DNA of 64,000 nt from NCBI RefSeq assembly GCF_025685415.1, contig NZ_JAGSYB010000001.1:2108001-2172000 (forward strand), read 5' to 3'. Of this stretch, positions 27,815-36,409 are shown in pieces. The stretch's first letter is position 1. Each line of letters begins with the position of its first letter. The translations under genes were made by a program, and so were the position numbers. Source of the DNA: Terriglobus aquaticus. GTDB taxonomy: Bacteria; Acidobacteriota; Terriglobia; Terriglobales; Acidobacteriaceae. The notes beneath the pieces were generated by a model. That model was not told where the DNA came from and searched no databases. It saw only the letters and a list, made by a program, of their open reading frames with translations.

Positions 27815-28843
27815 ATGGGAGCGCTTGTGCCGGAGGCGACGCTGACAGGAACGGAAGGCTTGCGCGCACTGCGCTCTGGCGCGGGATGGACGCGGCTGGA
27901 CGATCGCGGCTGGATCGCGGTGACGGGCGAGGACCGCGTGCGCTGGCTGAACGGCATGGTCACGAACAGCGTGCAGGCGCTGCAGCCAGGACAGGGCGCG
28001 TATGCGTTTCTGCTGAACGCGCAGGGACGCATCCAGGGCGATGCGACCGTCTGGTGCGAGGCGAACCGCCTCTTGCTGGAGACGGACCTTGCCCAGGTGA
28101 AGCCGATGATGGAGCTGCTGGACCGCTTCATCATCATGGACGACGTGGAGCTGGAGGACCTGACCGGGGACATGCATGGCTTGCTGGTCGCCGGGCCGCG
28201 GTCGGCGGAACTGCTGGCCGAGGCTGGGCTGGATGTGCCGCGCTCCGAGGAACTGACCCGGACGGAACGGCAGTGGGACTTTTCGCCGGTACAGGTTGTT
28301 CGGGCCTACAGCCCTGCTGTTCCACGCTATGAGATCTGGATGAGTTCTGCCGCAGCGCAGAAGGCTGACGTGAGCGCGTGGATGCAGGGCATCTCGCCAG
28401 TTGGGCGTGAGAGCTTTGAGCTGTTTCGGGTCGTGGAAGGTGTGCCGCGGTTTGGAGTGGACATCCGCGACAGGGACCTGCCGCAGGAGACGGCGCAGAC
28501 GCGGGCGCTGCACTTCAGCAAAGGATGCTATCTGGGCCAGGAGATTGTGGAGCGCATCCGGTCGCGCGGGCAGGTGCACCGCACGTTTGCGCAGTTTGTG
28601 CTGGAGGGCGATGCGCCCGCTGCCGGGACCGAGCTGCTGGCCGAAGAGAAGCCGGTCGGAGTACTGACGAGCGTGAGTGCAGAGCCGATCGACGGAGCGA
28701 CGCTTGCGCTGGGCGGAACGACACTTGCTCTGGGCTATGTGCGGCGCGAGGCAATCGAGCGCAGGCTGCCGCTGTCGTATGCAGGCGGAACCGCACGCGT
28801 GCGATTGGAAGCTCTGGACGGCAAGGCTGCATCCAACGCTTGA
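27815..28843 (+). CDS. ygfZ: Folate-binding Fe-S assembly protein YgfZ/GcvT family
   Basis: 342 residues. YgfZ is a tetrahydrofolate-dependent factor for repair or assembly of certain Fe-S enzymes. The signature 'KGCYLGQEIVERIRSRGQVH' with the conserved Cys lies at about 232-251; upstream are 'ITGEDRVRWLNGMVTN'-type and 'YAFLLNAQGRIQGD' blocks of the GcvT fold. The ORF is open 66 codons upstream, but ATG 27815 begins the conserved domain and has a -10 box at the leaderless distance. It leads a plus-strand operon with DUF1844, an MBL hydrolase and ribF; flavin production and Fe-S maintenance may be co-regulated. Confidence 0.87.
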   Translation: MGALVPEATLTGTEGLRALRSGAGWTRLDDRGWIAVTGEDRVRWLNGMVTNSVQALQPGQGAYAFLLNAQGRIQGDATVWCEANRLLLETDLAQVKPMMELLDRFIIMDDVELEDLTGDMHGLLVAGPRSAELLAEAGLDVPRSEELTRTERQWDFSPVQVVRAYSPAVPRYEIWMSSAAAQKADVSAWMQGISPVGRESFELFRVVEGVPRFGVDIRDRDLPQETAQTRALHFSKGCYLGQEIVERIRSRGQVHRTFAQFVLEGDAPAAGTELLAEEKPVGVLTSVSAEPIDGATLALGGTTLALGYVRREAIERRLPLSYAGGTARVRLEALDGKAASNA

Positions 28844-28900
28844 GATTTTGCGCGCGTGCCGCATGCACGACGCTTTTACGCCGGGAAGGACATTACCGTC

Positions 28901-29734
28901 ATGGCCGAGCAAGACAAGCCATTTGTTGTGAACGATCGCCGCAAGTTCCGCATGGACGGCGAGTTGCGCGAGCCAGCGCCCGAACGCACGGAGAACGCGG
29001 AAAGTGCGGAGACGCCCGGCGGACCGCCGGCGACGGCCTTCTCTGCCGCTGAACCGACGCCGGAAAAGCACGCGGATGGGGGCAAGGTGATCTCGTTTGC
29101 AGACGCCGCGGCGCAGCACGAGCACACCCACACGGACCGCCCGCGCACCACCGAGCACGCAAGCGAGCCGATTCCCTTCCATTCGCACACCGTCACGCCG
29201 GAGCCGGAACCGGGCGAGAACGCCAGCGCAAGTGCAGGCGACGAGAACCTGCCTCCTCCGCCTACGGCGGAAGAGATGGAGCAGGTGAAGCGCGCCTACG
29301 ACAGCACCGCCGAGCGGCTGGACACGGTAATGCGCGCCAGCAACCCTGGTGGCGAGCATATGCCGCCCATGGACTTCACGCGGCTGGTGCAGTCCGTGTA
29401 CATGAGCGCGATGGTGCAGATGGGCGCGGGCACGCCGCAGGGCGAGCAGGCACGCGTAGACCTGATGGGCGCCAAGCAGAGCATCGACATGCTGAGCACG
29501 ATCGCCGAGAAGTCCAAGGGCAATCTGGACAGCCGCGAGCAGTTGCTGATCGACTCCGCGCTGTTTGAGTTGCGGATGGGATTCCTGGAGATTACGCAGT
29601 TGCTGGCGCGGCAGGCGCAGACCCGGCAGCCAGGCCCCGGAGGTTTCAGCGGATCGGGCGGCTTTAGCGGTGGCCCCGGCGGCTTTGGCGGACCCGGTGG
29701 AACGACCGGCGGCGGCCCGCGCATCGTTTCCTAG
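28901..29734 (+). CDS. DUF1844 protein with disordered ends
   Basis: 277 residues. The conserved part is DUF1844 (about 160-235: 'PPMDFTRLVQSVYMSAMVQM', 'AKQSIDMLSTIAEKSKGNLD', 'FELRMGFLEIT'), a small helical cytoplasmic domain of unknown function frequent in Acidobacteria and other phyla. The N-terminal 150 residues are Glu/Pro/Thr/Ala-rich and probably disordered; the C-terminus is a Gly/Phe tail ('GGFSGGPGGFGGPGG'). ATG 28901 is chosen because it begins 'MAEQDKPFVVNDRRKF', typical of the family, with GGAAGGA 10 nt upstream; GTG 28856 is possible. Function is unknown. Confidence 0.75.
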   Translation: MAEQDKPFVVNDRRKFRMDGELREPAPERTENAESAETPGGPPATAFSAAEPTPEKHADGGKVISFADAAAQHEHTHTDRPRTTEHASEPIPFHSHTVTPEPEPGENASASAGDENLPPPPTAEEMEQVKRAYDSTAERLDTVMRASNPGGEHMPPMDFTRLVQSVYMSAMVQMGAGTPQGEQARVDLMGAKQSIDMLSTIAEKSKGNLDSREQLLIDSALFELRMGFLEITQLLARQAQTRQPGPGGFSGSGGFSGGPGGFGGPGGTTGGGPRIVS

Positions 29735-29746
29735 GCGCGCGGCCGG

Positions 29747-30541
29747 ATGGGAACGTTGAACGCGAAGCTTACCTTTCTTGGAACCGGAACCAGCATGGGT
29801 GTGCCCACGCTGGGTTGCGATTGCGCGGTGTGCACGTCTGCAGATGTGCGCAACGTGCGGACGCGTTCGTCGATCGCGCTGGAGTACGCGGGACGCGTGG
29901 TGCTGATCGATACAGGCCCGGACTTTCGGCAGCAGATGCTGCGCAGCGGCCTGCGCCAGGTGGATGCGGTGCTGTACACGCATGGGCATGCCGACCACGT
30001 GCTTGGCTTTGACGACCTGCGGCCGCTTACCTTTGGGCGCGGCGGACCCGTGCCGGTGTATGCCGACGATCCGACCGCCGACGTACTGGAGCGTGTGTTT
30101 GAGTACACGTTTCGCAAGGTGGACAAGTATCCGACCAGCGCCAAGGTGGCACTGCACCGGTTGAGTGCGGAGCCGGGCACGGCAGTGTCGCTGTTTGGAG
30201 CGTCGTTCGAGCGGATCCCGATGATCCATGGGCGGAACAGCATTGGCGGGTACCGGTTTGGCCAGGCCGCCTACCTGACGGATATGAGCGACTTGCCCGA
30301 GGCGAGCTTTGACCGCCTGCACGGGCTGGACGTGGTGGTGCTGGATGCCCTGCGACGCGAGCCGCACCCCAGCCACAGTCACCTGGAAAACAGCGTGCGG
30401 ATCGCGGAGAAGATCGGCGCGCGGCGCACGTTCTTTACCCACATTGCGCACGAGCTGGACCATGCGGAAGTAGCAGCCGAGTTGCCGCCGCATATTCAGC
30501 CGGCATACGACGGGCTGCAACTGGAGTTCGTCATCGCATGA
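29747..30541 (+). CDS. Metallo-beta-lactamase fold hydrolase, PhnP-like
   Basis: 264 residues. 'LTFLGTGTSMGVPTLGCDC' at the N-terminus, the zinc motif 'YTHGHADHVLGFDDLR' (HxHxDH, about 81-96), and 'LDALRREPHPSHSH' and 'FFTHIAHELDH' as later ligands match the PhnP/RNase Z-like MBL group. PhnP hydrolyses cyclic phosphodiesters; the Cys cluster 'CDCAVC' resembles the extra zinc site of that group. No phn genes are nearby, so the true substrate is probably another cyclic phosphate. It lies 12 nt after the DUF1844 gene and overlaps ribF by 4 nt (ATGA). Confidence 0.83.
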   Translation: MGTLNAKLTFLGTGTSMGVPTLGCDCAVCTSADVRNVRTRSSIALEYAGRVVLIDTGPDFRQQMLRSGLRQVDAVLYTHGHADHVLGFDDLRPLTFGRGGPVPVYADDPTADVLERVFEYTFRKVDKYPTSAKVALHRLSAEPGTAVSLFGASFERIPMIHGRNSIGGYRFGQAAYLTDMSDLPEASFDRLHGLDVVVLDALRREPHPSHSHLENSVRIAEKIGARRTFFTHIAHELDHAEVAAELPPHIQPAYDGLQLEFVIA

Positions 30542-31548
30542 GCTTTGTAGCGCAAAGTGAGGTTTCTCCGTCAGCGTGCGCGGTCTTCCGCAGCATCGAT
30601 TCGGTGCCTGAAGATTTCGGTCCGAGCGTTGTGACGGTGGGTAATTTCGATGGGGTGCACTGCGGCCATCGTCGCGTGATCGGCGAAGTCGTCGCGCGCG
30701 CCCGGGCGCTGCAGGCGAAGGCTGTGCTGGTCACGCTGGACCCGCACCCTGCCGTGATCCTTCGGCCCGATCAAGCGCCGAAGCTGATTACGCCGACGCC
30801 GGAGAAGCTGCGGTTGCTGTTGCAGACCGGGCTGGATGCGGTGCTGGTGATTCCCTTCACTGCCGAGCTGGCGCGTACCAGCGCGCGGGAGTTCGCCGCG
30901 ACCGTGCTGCGCGATCGGTTGCGCGCCGTGGAAGTGTACGAGGGCGAGAACTTCCGTTTCGGCTACCAGGCCGAGGCCGATATCGCAGGCCTGAGCGAAC
31001 TTGGGCGAGAGTTCGGATTTCGCGTGGAGGCGTTCCAACCGGTCAAGATCGCGCGTGGCGTGGTTTCGTCGTCGCGCATTCGACAGGCGATTGCCGCGGG
31101 CGACCTGACCACGGCCAGGCACCTGCTGGGGCGAAGCTTTGCGGTGCAAAGTACGCCAGCGCGCGGCCGCGGGTACGGCACCCAGTACGCCGTTCCCACC
31201 GTGAACCTGGCAACGTACGAAGACCTGCTGCCAGCGAACGGTGTGTACGTGACCGAGATGCGTATCGGCACGGGCGAGGAAGTAGTGACGTTTGAGAGCG
31301 TCACGAATGTTGGGAACCGGCCGACGTTCGGACCGGACAGCTTTGCGGTGGAAAGCTTCCTCTTCCGGTTTCGCCCGATCGCACTTGGGGAAAGCACGCC
31401 GGTTCGGCTCACATTTCTGAAGCGGTTACGGGAAGAGCGCAAGTGGCCCTCGCCCGAGGCTCTGAAGGCACAGATCGGCCGGGATGTGGCGCGAGCCGAG
31501 CGATGGTTCGCGCTGCGGCGGGCGCTCGGCGGAGCTTCGCAGGGGTAG
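30538..31548 (+). CDS. ribF: Bifunctional riboflavin kinase / FAD synthetase
   Basis: 336 residues. The N-terminal nucleotidyltransferase domain shows 'VVTVGNFDGVHCGHRRVIGE' (about 31-50, with the HxGH-like site) and 'EFAATVLRDRLRAVEVYEG'; the C-terminal kinase domain shows 'GRGYGTQYAVPTVNLA' (PTxN metal/ATP motif) and 'GNRPTFG'. It converts riboflavin to FMN and FAD. The ATG overlaps the stop of the MBL gene (ATGA, 30538-30541). It is the last gene of the ygfZ operon; a terminator follows about 250 nt downstream after a structured region. Confidence 0.93.
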   Translation: MSFVAQSEVSPSACAVFRSIDSVPEDFGPSVVTVGNFDGVHCGHRRVIGEVVARARALQAKAVLVTLDPHPAVILRPDQAPKLITPTPEKLRLLLQTGLDAVLVIPFTAELARTSAREFAATVLRDRLRAVEVYEGENFRFGYQAEADIAGLSELGREFGFRVEAFQPVKIARGVVSSSRIRQAIAAGDLTTARHLLGRSFAVQSTPARGRGYGTQYAVPTVNLATYEDLLPANGVYVTEMRIGTGEEVVTFESVTNVGNRPTFGPDSFAVESFLFRFRPIALGESTPVRLTFLKRLREERKWPSPEALKAQIGRDVARAERWFALRRALGGASQG

Positions 31549-31732
31549 ACGCGCCTGTGCTTCACACAGGGCCGAAGCGGTCTGAAGCAGCAGGAATTAG
31601 GAACTGGCTGGACTTGCGGGCGTGGCCGCTCGCGGTCGGAACGTGATCCAGGTACATGCCGCATTTTGCTGCGATGAAGTTGAAAGCTTCGCAAAATCGA
31701 CACGGCACAGGGATTGCCTGCGTTCACAGCGA

Positions 31733-31798
31733 ACTAGGATTTTCCCTAGTCAGTGGCGGCTGTGGCCGTCGTCTATGACGGTATTGGCAGCACTAGGG
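31733..31798 (+). other. Alternative-pairing repeats ACTAGG / CCCTAGT / ACTAGGG
   Basis: ACTAGG (31733-31738) pairs with CCTAGT (31745-31750) over a 6-nt loop. The same CCCTAGT (31744-31750) can instead pair 7/7 with ACTAGGG (31792-31798), which sits directly before the terminator at 31801. The 292-nt interval 31549-31840 holds no convincing gene. Confidence 0.4.
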
Positions 31799-31800
31799 GA

Positions 31801-31836
31801 AGGGGGCACTCGGCCATTTCGAGGGCCCCTATTTTT
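31801..31836 (+). terminator. Terminator downstream of ribF
   Basis: AGGGG...CTCG (31801-31812) pairs with CGAG...CCCCT (31820-31830) with one internal mismatch, followed by ATTTTT. It is also near the end of the convergent SDR gene and may serve both. Confidence 0.65.
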
Positions 31837-31840
31837 GGCC

Positions 31841-32620
31841 TCAGGAGGCGTCCGGCAGCCGTTCGCCGGTAATGCGTTCGCACGCATCGATAAACTTCTG
31901 CTGCGACTCCTGCCGCTGCGCATCTGGCAGTACTTTGCTCTCGCGCAGGTGGTAGAAGTAGCGGCCCGTGACAGTGGCAGCAGGATCGTCACTGGTGGCA
32001 AGCCACACCTGAGTGAGATGCCCCTGTTCCAGGTCGTCGCTGGCGCCGGGGCCGCCCATCTTGGTCTGCACCCAGCCGGGTGTCATTGCATTGCTCAGCA
32101 CGTTGGGCCACCGTCTGGCGATTGCGAAGGCGAGCAAGACGTTGTGCAGCTTGGAATCAGAGTAGGCCTGGTGCCCACTCCAGGGACGCGAGTCCCAGTT
32201 CAGATCCTGAAGGCTCGGATCGCCCTGCAGGTGAAGCCCGGAACTGACGTAGACCAGACGCGTTGGTGCAGGCATCAGCGCAGTAAGCAGGTAGGGCGCC
32301 ACGCTGTTGATGGCGAAGAGATGGGCCAGGCCATCCTCAGTCACAATGCGCTTCGGCTCACGGTAACCAATGGCAGCGTTATGGATCACAGCGTGAAACC
32401 GGCCGGTGGCGTTGGCCTGCTCCGCCACACTGCGGGTCTGCCGCAGGCTGGACAGGTCGCCGGTGAGCACGGCTTCTGCCTGCGGAAGTTTGCGCCGGGT
32501 CTCTTCTGCGCGCTGTTCGTTGCGTGCGTGCAGAACGACGGAGTGACCTTGTTCGAGGAGCAGCTTGGCGGCCATCAAGCCCAAGCCATCCGAGGAGCCG
32601 GTGATGAAGATGCGAGCCAT
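31841..32620 (-). CDS. Short-chain dehydrogenase (retinol-dehydrogenase-like SDR)
   Basis: 259 residues. The N-terminal 'IFITGSSDGLGLMAAKLLLE' (TGxxxGxG cofactor loop), 'GDLSSLRQ', 'VIHNAAIGYRE' (NNAG-type) and the catalytic 'YSDSKLHNVL' (YxxxK) with the preceding 'VYVSSGLH' Ser complete a classical SDR of the retinol-dehydrogenase/WW-oxidoreductase-like group, NADP(H)-dependent. It lies 10 nt after the PBP1A stop on the same strand, so it is probably co-transcribed. The substrate is unknown. Confidence 0.87.
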   Translation of the reverse strand: MARIFITGSSDGLGLMAAKLLLEQGHSVVLHARNEQRAEETRRKLPQAEAVLTGDLSSLRQTRSVAEQANATGRFHAVIHNAAIGYREPKRIVTEDGLAHLFAINSVAPYLLTALMPAPTRLVYVSSGLHLQGDPSLQDLNWDSRPWSGHQAYSDSKLHNVLLAFAIARRWPNVLSNAMTPGWVQTKMGGPGASDDLEQGHLTQVWLATSDDPAATVTGRYFYHLRESKVLPDAQRQESQQKFIDACERITGERLPDAS

Positions 32621-32630
32621 CGCTACTCGT

Positions 32631-35291
32631 TTACTGAGGCGGAGCCGTTGCGGGCCGCTGGGTCTTGGGTGGCGTCTGCGGTCGAGTGCTCAGAGGAGTC
32701 GCTGTAGCACCTGTGCCCGCGGGAGGGGTGTAGGGGCGATAGGGTCCGAAGGGCGATGCAACCAGGCCGGAACGGGGCGTCGTAGCAGCCGGCGCGGGCG
32801 ATGTGCGTGGGGAAGGCGCTGCGGCGGGAGAGGGCTGTGAATCCGCCGGAGCTGCATCCGAAGGAGCGTCAGACGGTAGGGCGTCGGGCGACGGAGCATC
32901 CGCTGGTGGCGCGGCCGACTTCGGCCCGTTGTCGTCGCCCGAGTCTTCCGAATCGTCGCTGTCTTCTTCCTTCTTCGGAGCAGGAGCGGTCGAGGCGCTG
33001 TTGTCCGTCGTGACGTCGAGTTGCTTCTTGAGCGCGCCGCTCGGGAACTGTTCGTTGGGCGTGCGCGCGATGGCAACCTTCATGAAGTTGATCCACGCCG
33101 GCAGAGCGGCCTTGGCGCCCTGTTCCTTGTCGCCGAGCGTCTGGCGATTGTCGTAGCCGATCCACGTGCCACAGGTGACAGAGGGCGAGAAGCCGATGAA
33201 CCAGGCGTCGGTGAAGCCGTTGGTAGTGCCGGTTTTGCCACCGATCGGGTGCTTCAGTTCGGCACCGGCGCGGGCCGCGGTGCCGAAGGTGGGAACGGCC
33301 TTGAGAAGGGTCATCATGGTGCGCGCGGTTTCGACGCTGATGACCTCTTTGGCGCGTGCGGCGTTGGAGCGCAGCGGCACGCCGTCGGACTGCACGACCC
33401 GGCGGATCACATGCGGCTCCACGCGGATGCCGTCGTTGGGAAAGACCGCGTAGGCGGCCACCTGCTCGTTGAGCGTAATAGACGCGGCACCGAGCGCGAC
33501 GGGCAGAAACGCCGGAATGGTTTCGGTGATGCCGAAGCGGTGCGCGACTTCGATGACCTTCTTGATGCCGACCTTGTTGGCGAGCTTCAGCGCCGGAATG
33601 TTGCGCGACTGCGCAAAGGCGGAGACAAGGCTCATGGTGCCGGCGTAGTTGGGCTCGTAGTTGTGGGGCGTGTACGGGCCGTTGGGCGTGTAGAAGCTGG
33701 TGGGCGCGTCGACGATGGTGTCGTAGGGCTTGGCGCCGGCTTCGACAGCGGCGGTGTAGACGTAAGGCTTGAACGACGATCCGACCTGGCGCTGGGCCTG
33801 CGTGGCGCGGTTGAACTGCGACAGGTTGAAGTCGCGGCCGCCGACCATGGCGAGCACTTCGCCGTTGGAGTTGTCCATGGCCATCATGCTGCTCTGCGCG
33901 CCGGAGTCCTGCTGCAGCGAGGCATGCATGGTGCCGGCTTCCGGAGCATCTTCGACGCGGACGTAGACGATGTCTCCGCGCTGGAGAATGCTGGCTGCGG
34001 AGACCGTGGTCCATGCCCAGTCCCGGGGCAGGATTTCGGCGTAGCGCTTGCCGATGCGCACAAGGATGTGGCGCGCGTTCACGTCCATGACCAGGGCGTG
34101 GATGTAGCCGCCGGTCTGGGGCGTGTCGACCCAGTCCGGGTGGTTGTAGGTGTCCAGCTCCTGACCCTGGGCGAGCACGTTCTGCAGCTTGCCCTTCCAG
34201 CCGTGGCGACGCTCGTAATCAGCCAGGTTGTCGAGCACGGACTTCTCAGCCGCCTGCTGCAGGTCGAGGTCAAGAGTCGTGTACACGCGCATGCCGCTGC
34301 CGTGTACCTGGTCGGTGCCGTACTCCTGCTCCAGCTGGCGCCGGACCTCTTCCACGAAGTAAGGCGCAACGGTGACCGGCGCCGGCTCAATGTGCAGTTG
34401 CAGCGGCGTGGACACGGCCTGCTGGTAGGCGTCCTGCGTGATCTTGCCGTCTTTCAGCATCTCGCTTAGCACCAGATTGCGCCGCTTGATGGCGCGATCG
34501 GGGTGGCGGAGAGGCGAGTAGCCGTTGGGATTCTTGGGCAGGCCGGCCAGCAGCGCGGCTTCGGCCAGCGACAGGTCGTGCAGGTGCTTCGAGAAGTAGT
34601 GCTCGCTGCCGGCTTCGAAGCCGTAATTGCCGCTGCCCAGGTAGATCTGGTTGGCGTACAGCGTGAAGATCTGTTCCTTGGTGAAGTGGCGCTCAATCTG
34701 AATGGAGAGCAGCACCTCCTGCAGCTTGCGGGTAAAGGTCTGCTCAAACGAGAGGAACAGGTTGCGCGACAACTGCATGGTGAGCGTGGACGCGCCCTGG
34801 CGGCGGCCCTTGCTGCGGATGTCTACGATGGCCGCGCCCACCGCGCGGAAGAGATTGATGCCGGCGTTGCTTTCAAAGCTCTTGTCTTCGATGGACAGAA
34901 TCGCATCGTGCAGGACGGGCGGGATGTCCTGGTAGCCGACGACGATGCGCTTTTCCAGAGCGAAGGAGCCGAAGGTCCGGCCGTGGATGTCGAGCAGTTC
35001 GGTGGTAGTGCTGGGCCGGTAATGCTCCAGGTCTTCGATCTGGGGCAGGTCGGTGACGGAGACGAGCGTGAGGCCGGCCAGCGCGCCGAAAACCGCCGAC
35101 ATGGCCAGCAGGCTGAGGAAGATGGCGCGGCGCGCCTTCCGGCGCGTGGGAAACCAGCGGTACCACCGCTCGCGGAGGCTGTGGGGCAGCCACGCCGGAA
35201 CGTAGCCGCGCTCCGACGCAGGCCGGGTGGGCGGCGCAGCCGTATCTCGGCGGGCTCCGCTTTCGGGTTCGCGAGTGGGAAGCGTAGCCAC
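32631..35291 (-). CDS. Class A penicillin-binding protein (PBP1A type)
   Basis: 886 residues: basic cytoplasmic tail, membrane anchor (about 57-78), GT51 glycosyltransferase domain ('SIEDKSFESNAGINL' with catalytic Glu, 'QGASTLTMQLSRNLFLS'), then a transpeptidase with 'SSFKPYVYTAAV' (SxxK), 'FAQSRNIPAL' (SxN) and 'GGKTGTTNGFTDAWF' (KTG). It polymerises and cross-links peptidoglycan. The last 130 residues are an Asp/Ser/Pro/Ala-rich low-complexity tail, acidic first ('EEDSDDSEDSGDD') then Pro/Ala-rich. The GTG start has no strong ribosome site. A 'GATACCGT' -10-like box lies about 10 nt upstream. Confidence 0.93.
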   Translation of the reverse strand: MATLPTREPESGARRDTAAPPTRPASERGYVPAWLPHSLRERWYRWFPTRRKARRAIFLSLLAMSAVFGALAGLTLVSVTDLPQIEDLEHYRPSTTTELLDIHGRTFGSFALEKRIVVGYQDIPPVLHDAILSIEDKSFESNAGINLFRAVGAAIVDIRSKGRRQGASTLTMQLSRNLFLSFEQTFTRKLQEVLLSIQIERHFTKEQIFTLYANQIYLGSGNYGFEAGSEHYFSKHLHDLSLAEAALLAGLPKNPNGYSPLRHPDRAIKRRNLVLSEMLKDGKITQDAYQQAVSTPLQLHIEPAPVTVAPYFVEEVRRQLEQEYGTDQVHGSGMRVYTTLDLDLQQAAEKSVLDNLADYERRHGWKGKLQNVLAQGQELDTYNHPDWVDTPQTGGYIHALVMDVNARHILVRIGKRYAEILPRDWAWTTVSAASILQRGDIVYVRVEDAPEAGTMHASLQQDSGAQSSMMAMDNSNGEVLAMVGGRDFNLSQFNRATQAQRQVGSSFKPYVYTAAVEAGAKPYDTIVDAPTSFYTPNGPYTPHNYEPNYAGTMSLVSAFAQSRNIPALKLANKVGIKKVIEVAHRFGITETIPAFLPVALGAASITLNEQVAAYAVFPNDGIRVEPHVIRRVVQSDGVPLRSNAARAKEVISVETARTMMTLLKAVPTFGTAARAGAELKHPIGGKTGTTNGFTDAWFIGFSPSVTCGTWIGYDNRQTLGDKEQGAKAALPAWINFMKVAIARTPNEQFPSGALKKQLDVTTDNSASTAPAPKKEEDSDDSEDSGDDNGPKSAAPPADAPSPDALPSDAPSDAAPADSQPSPAAAPSPRTSPAPAATTPRSGLVASPFGPYRPYTPPAGTGATATPLSTRPQTPPKTQRPATAPPQ

Positions 35292-35377
35292 AGCAAAGCT
35301 TACGGTATCATGCGGCCGCCACCGAGAACGGGCGACTCCGGCGCTGGTTCAGCAATCTTAGAACGTGAGGTGCGGTG

Positions 35378-35830
35378 ATGAACGTAGTTGGCTGGATTGT
35401 GATGGCTTTTGTATTAGGTGTCCTGTTTGGCCGGTTGACATCGCGCAGCGGTACGTCTGGTCATGCACATCCGCTTGCGCCAGGCTCGCCGGATCTGGAT
35501 TTGGGACGGCCCTCAGCTATCTCCTCGGCGGATGCCCCGGGTGGCCCTTATGCCGTGACGCTGCTGGATCAGGGATCTAACCTGATCCGAACCATCAAAA
35601 TGGTGCGCGAGGTCAAGCACCTAGGCCTGAAGGATGCCAAGGACTTTGTGGAATCAGCGCCGCGTCCGCTGATCCGGGTTGCGTCCGCGGACCAGGCGAA
35701 CGCGATCGTACGCGCGTTTCAGGGTGTTGCGTCGGTGCGGGTGGACGGCCCCGAAGGTGTGCACGAGGTCAAGGACTATGGCTATAGCCAGTTTCCTCCG
35801 CCGAACCGTGACACGACTTCCGCAGGCTAG
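35378..35830 (+). CDS. Membrane-anchored ribosomal L7/L12 C-terminal-like domain protein
   Basis: 150 residues. An N-terminal membrane helix ('NVVGWIVMAFVLGVLFG', about 2-18), a Pro/Ser linker and a C-terminal domain (about 58-130) closely resembling the L7/L12 C-terminal fold: 'VTLLDQGSNLIRTIKMVREV', 'LGLKDAKDFVESAPRP'. It is not a ribosomal protein because it is membrane anchored and lacks the L12 dimerisation domain. Such stand-alone domains occur in diverse bacteria without a known role. ATG 35378 is preferred to GTG 35375 because GTGAGG ends 7 nt upstream. Its stop TAG overlaps the stop of the convergent XRE gene (CTAG, 35827-35830). Confidence 0.78.
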   Translation: MNVVGWIVMAFVLGVLFGRLTSRSGTSGHAHPLAPGSPDLDLGRPSAISSADAPGGPYAVTLLDQGSNLIRTIKMVREVKHLGLKDAKDFVESAPRPLIRVASADQANAIVRAFQGVASVRVDGPEGVHEVKDYGYSQFPPPNRDTTSAG

Positions 35831-36243
35831 ACCAGGGCGGTCTGGGCGAACTTTTTCACCATTGCGAGCAGGAGCTTGCGGTCGGATTCGGTCAGGTGCG
35901 CGCTGTACCGCTGAATCTGGGTGAGGAAGCGAATGTCGTCTTCGCTGAGCGACAGCGACTGCATGTCACGCGCGATTGCCTCTTCGGCGAAAAACTGGCT
36001 GAGCGGCAGGCCCAGCGCGCCGGCGATCTTCTGCAGCGTGTCCAGCGACGGAACAGTGTGGCCGTTCTCCACGCGCGACAGGTAGCAGCGCAGCAGGCCG
36101 GTACGCTTCTCCACATCGCCCTGCGACATGCCCTTCTGGAGGCGGTACCCACGGATTGTCGAACCGATATTCATTGCCGCGGGGACCGGTGTTTCCTCCG
36201 GCGGGGCGTTCCGCGCCGGAAACATCATGTGCATGTCAGCCAT
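35827..36243 (-). CDS. XRE family transcriptional regulator
   Basis: 138 residues with one HTH_3 domain (about 24-80: 'IRGYRLQKGMSQGDVEKRTG', 'YLSRVENGHTVPSLDTLQKI') and a C-terminal helical part ('FLTQIQRYSAHLTESDRKLL'), likely for dimerisation. The start at 36243 is supported by a good promoter whose +1 falls at 36244; an internal ATG at 36174 lacks a ribosome site. It converges with the L12-like gene with shared stop codons, leaving no room for a terminator. Targets are unknown. Confidence 0.85.
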   Translation of the reverse strand: MADMHMMFPARNAPPEETPVPAAMNIGSTIRGYRLQKGMSQGDVEKRTGLLRCYLSRVENGHTVPSLDTLQKIAGALGLPLSQFFAEEAIARDMQSLSLSEDDIRFLTQIQRYSAHLTESDRKLLLAMVKKFAQTALV

Positions 36244-36250
36244 TGACCGT

Positions 36251-36279
36251 AAAGTAACGACCAGTTATGGCAGTGGCAA
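36251..36279 (-). promoter_or_regulatory. Sigma70-type promoter of the XRE gene
   Basis: On the minus strand TTGCCA (36279-36274), exactly 17 nt, TACTTT (36256-36251), then 7 nt to the ATG at 36243. It is the best -35/-10 pair in the window and predicts a 0-1 nt leader. The 166-nt interval 36244-36409 has nothing else recognisable. Confidence 0.65.
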
Positions 36280-36409
36280 GAACATTCGTCGCAATCAGCG
36301 CTCCTGGAACCTCTGCGGATGCGTATCCAGCCTGAGGCTTGCCGAGCTGGTGACGAGAGATTGCAATGACCGCCGTCATGTCAGTTTAGGTGCTGTATGT
36401 ACTAAAAGA

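Noticed and set aside
27749-30520. 923-codon open frame on the minus strand opposite the ygfZ-ribF operon
   Set aside because: Arg/His/Gln/Pro-rich with no motifs; it is the high-GC antisense shadow of four real genes.
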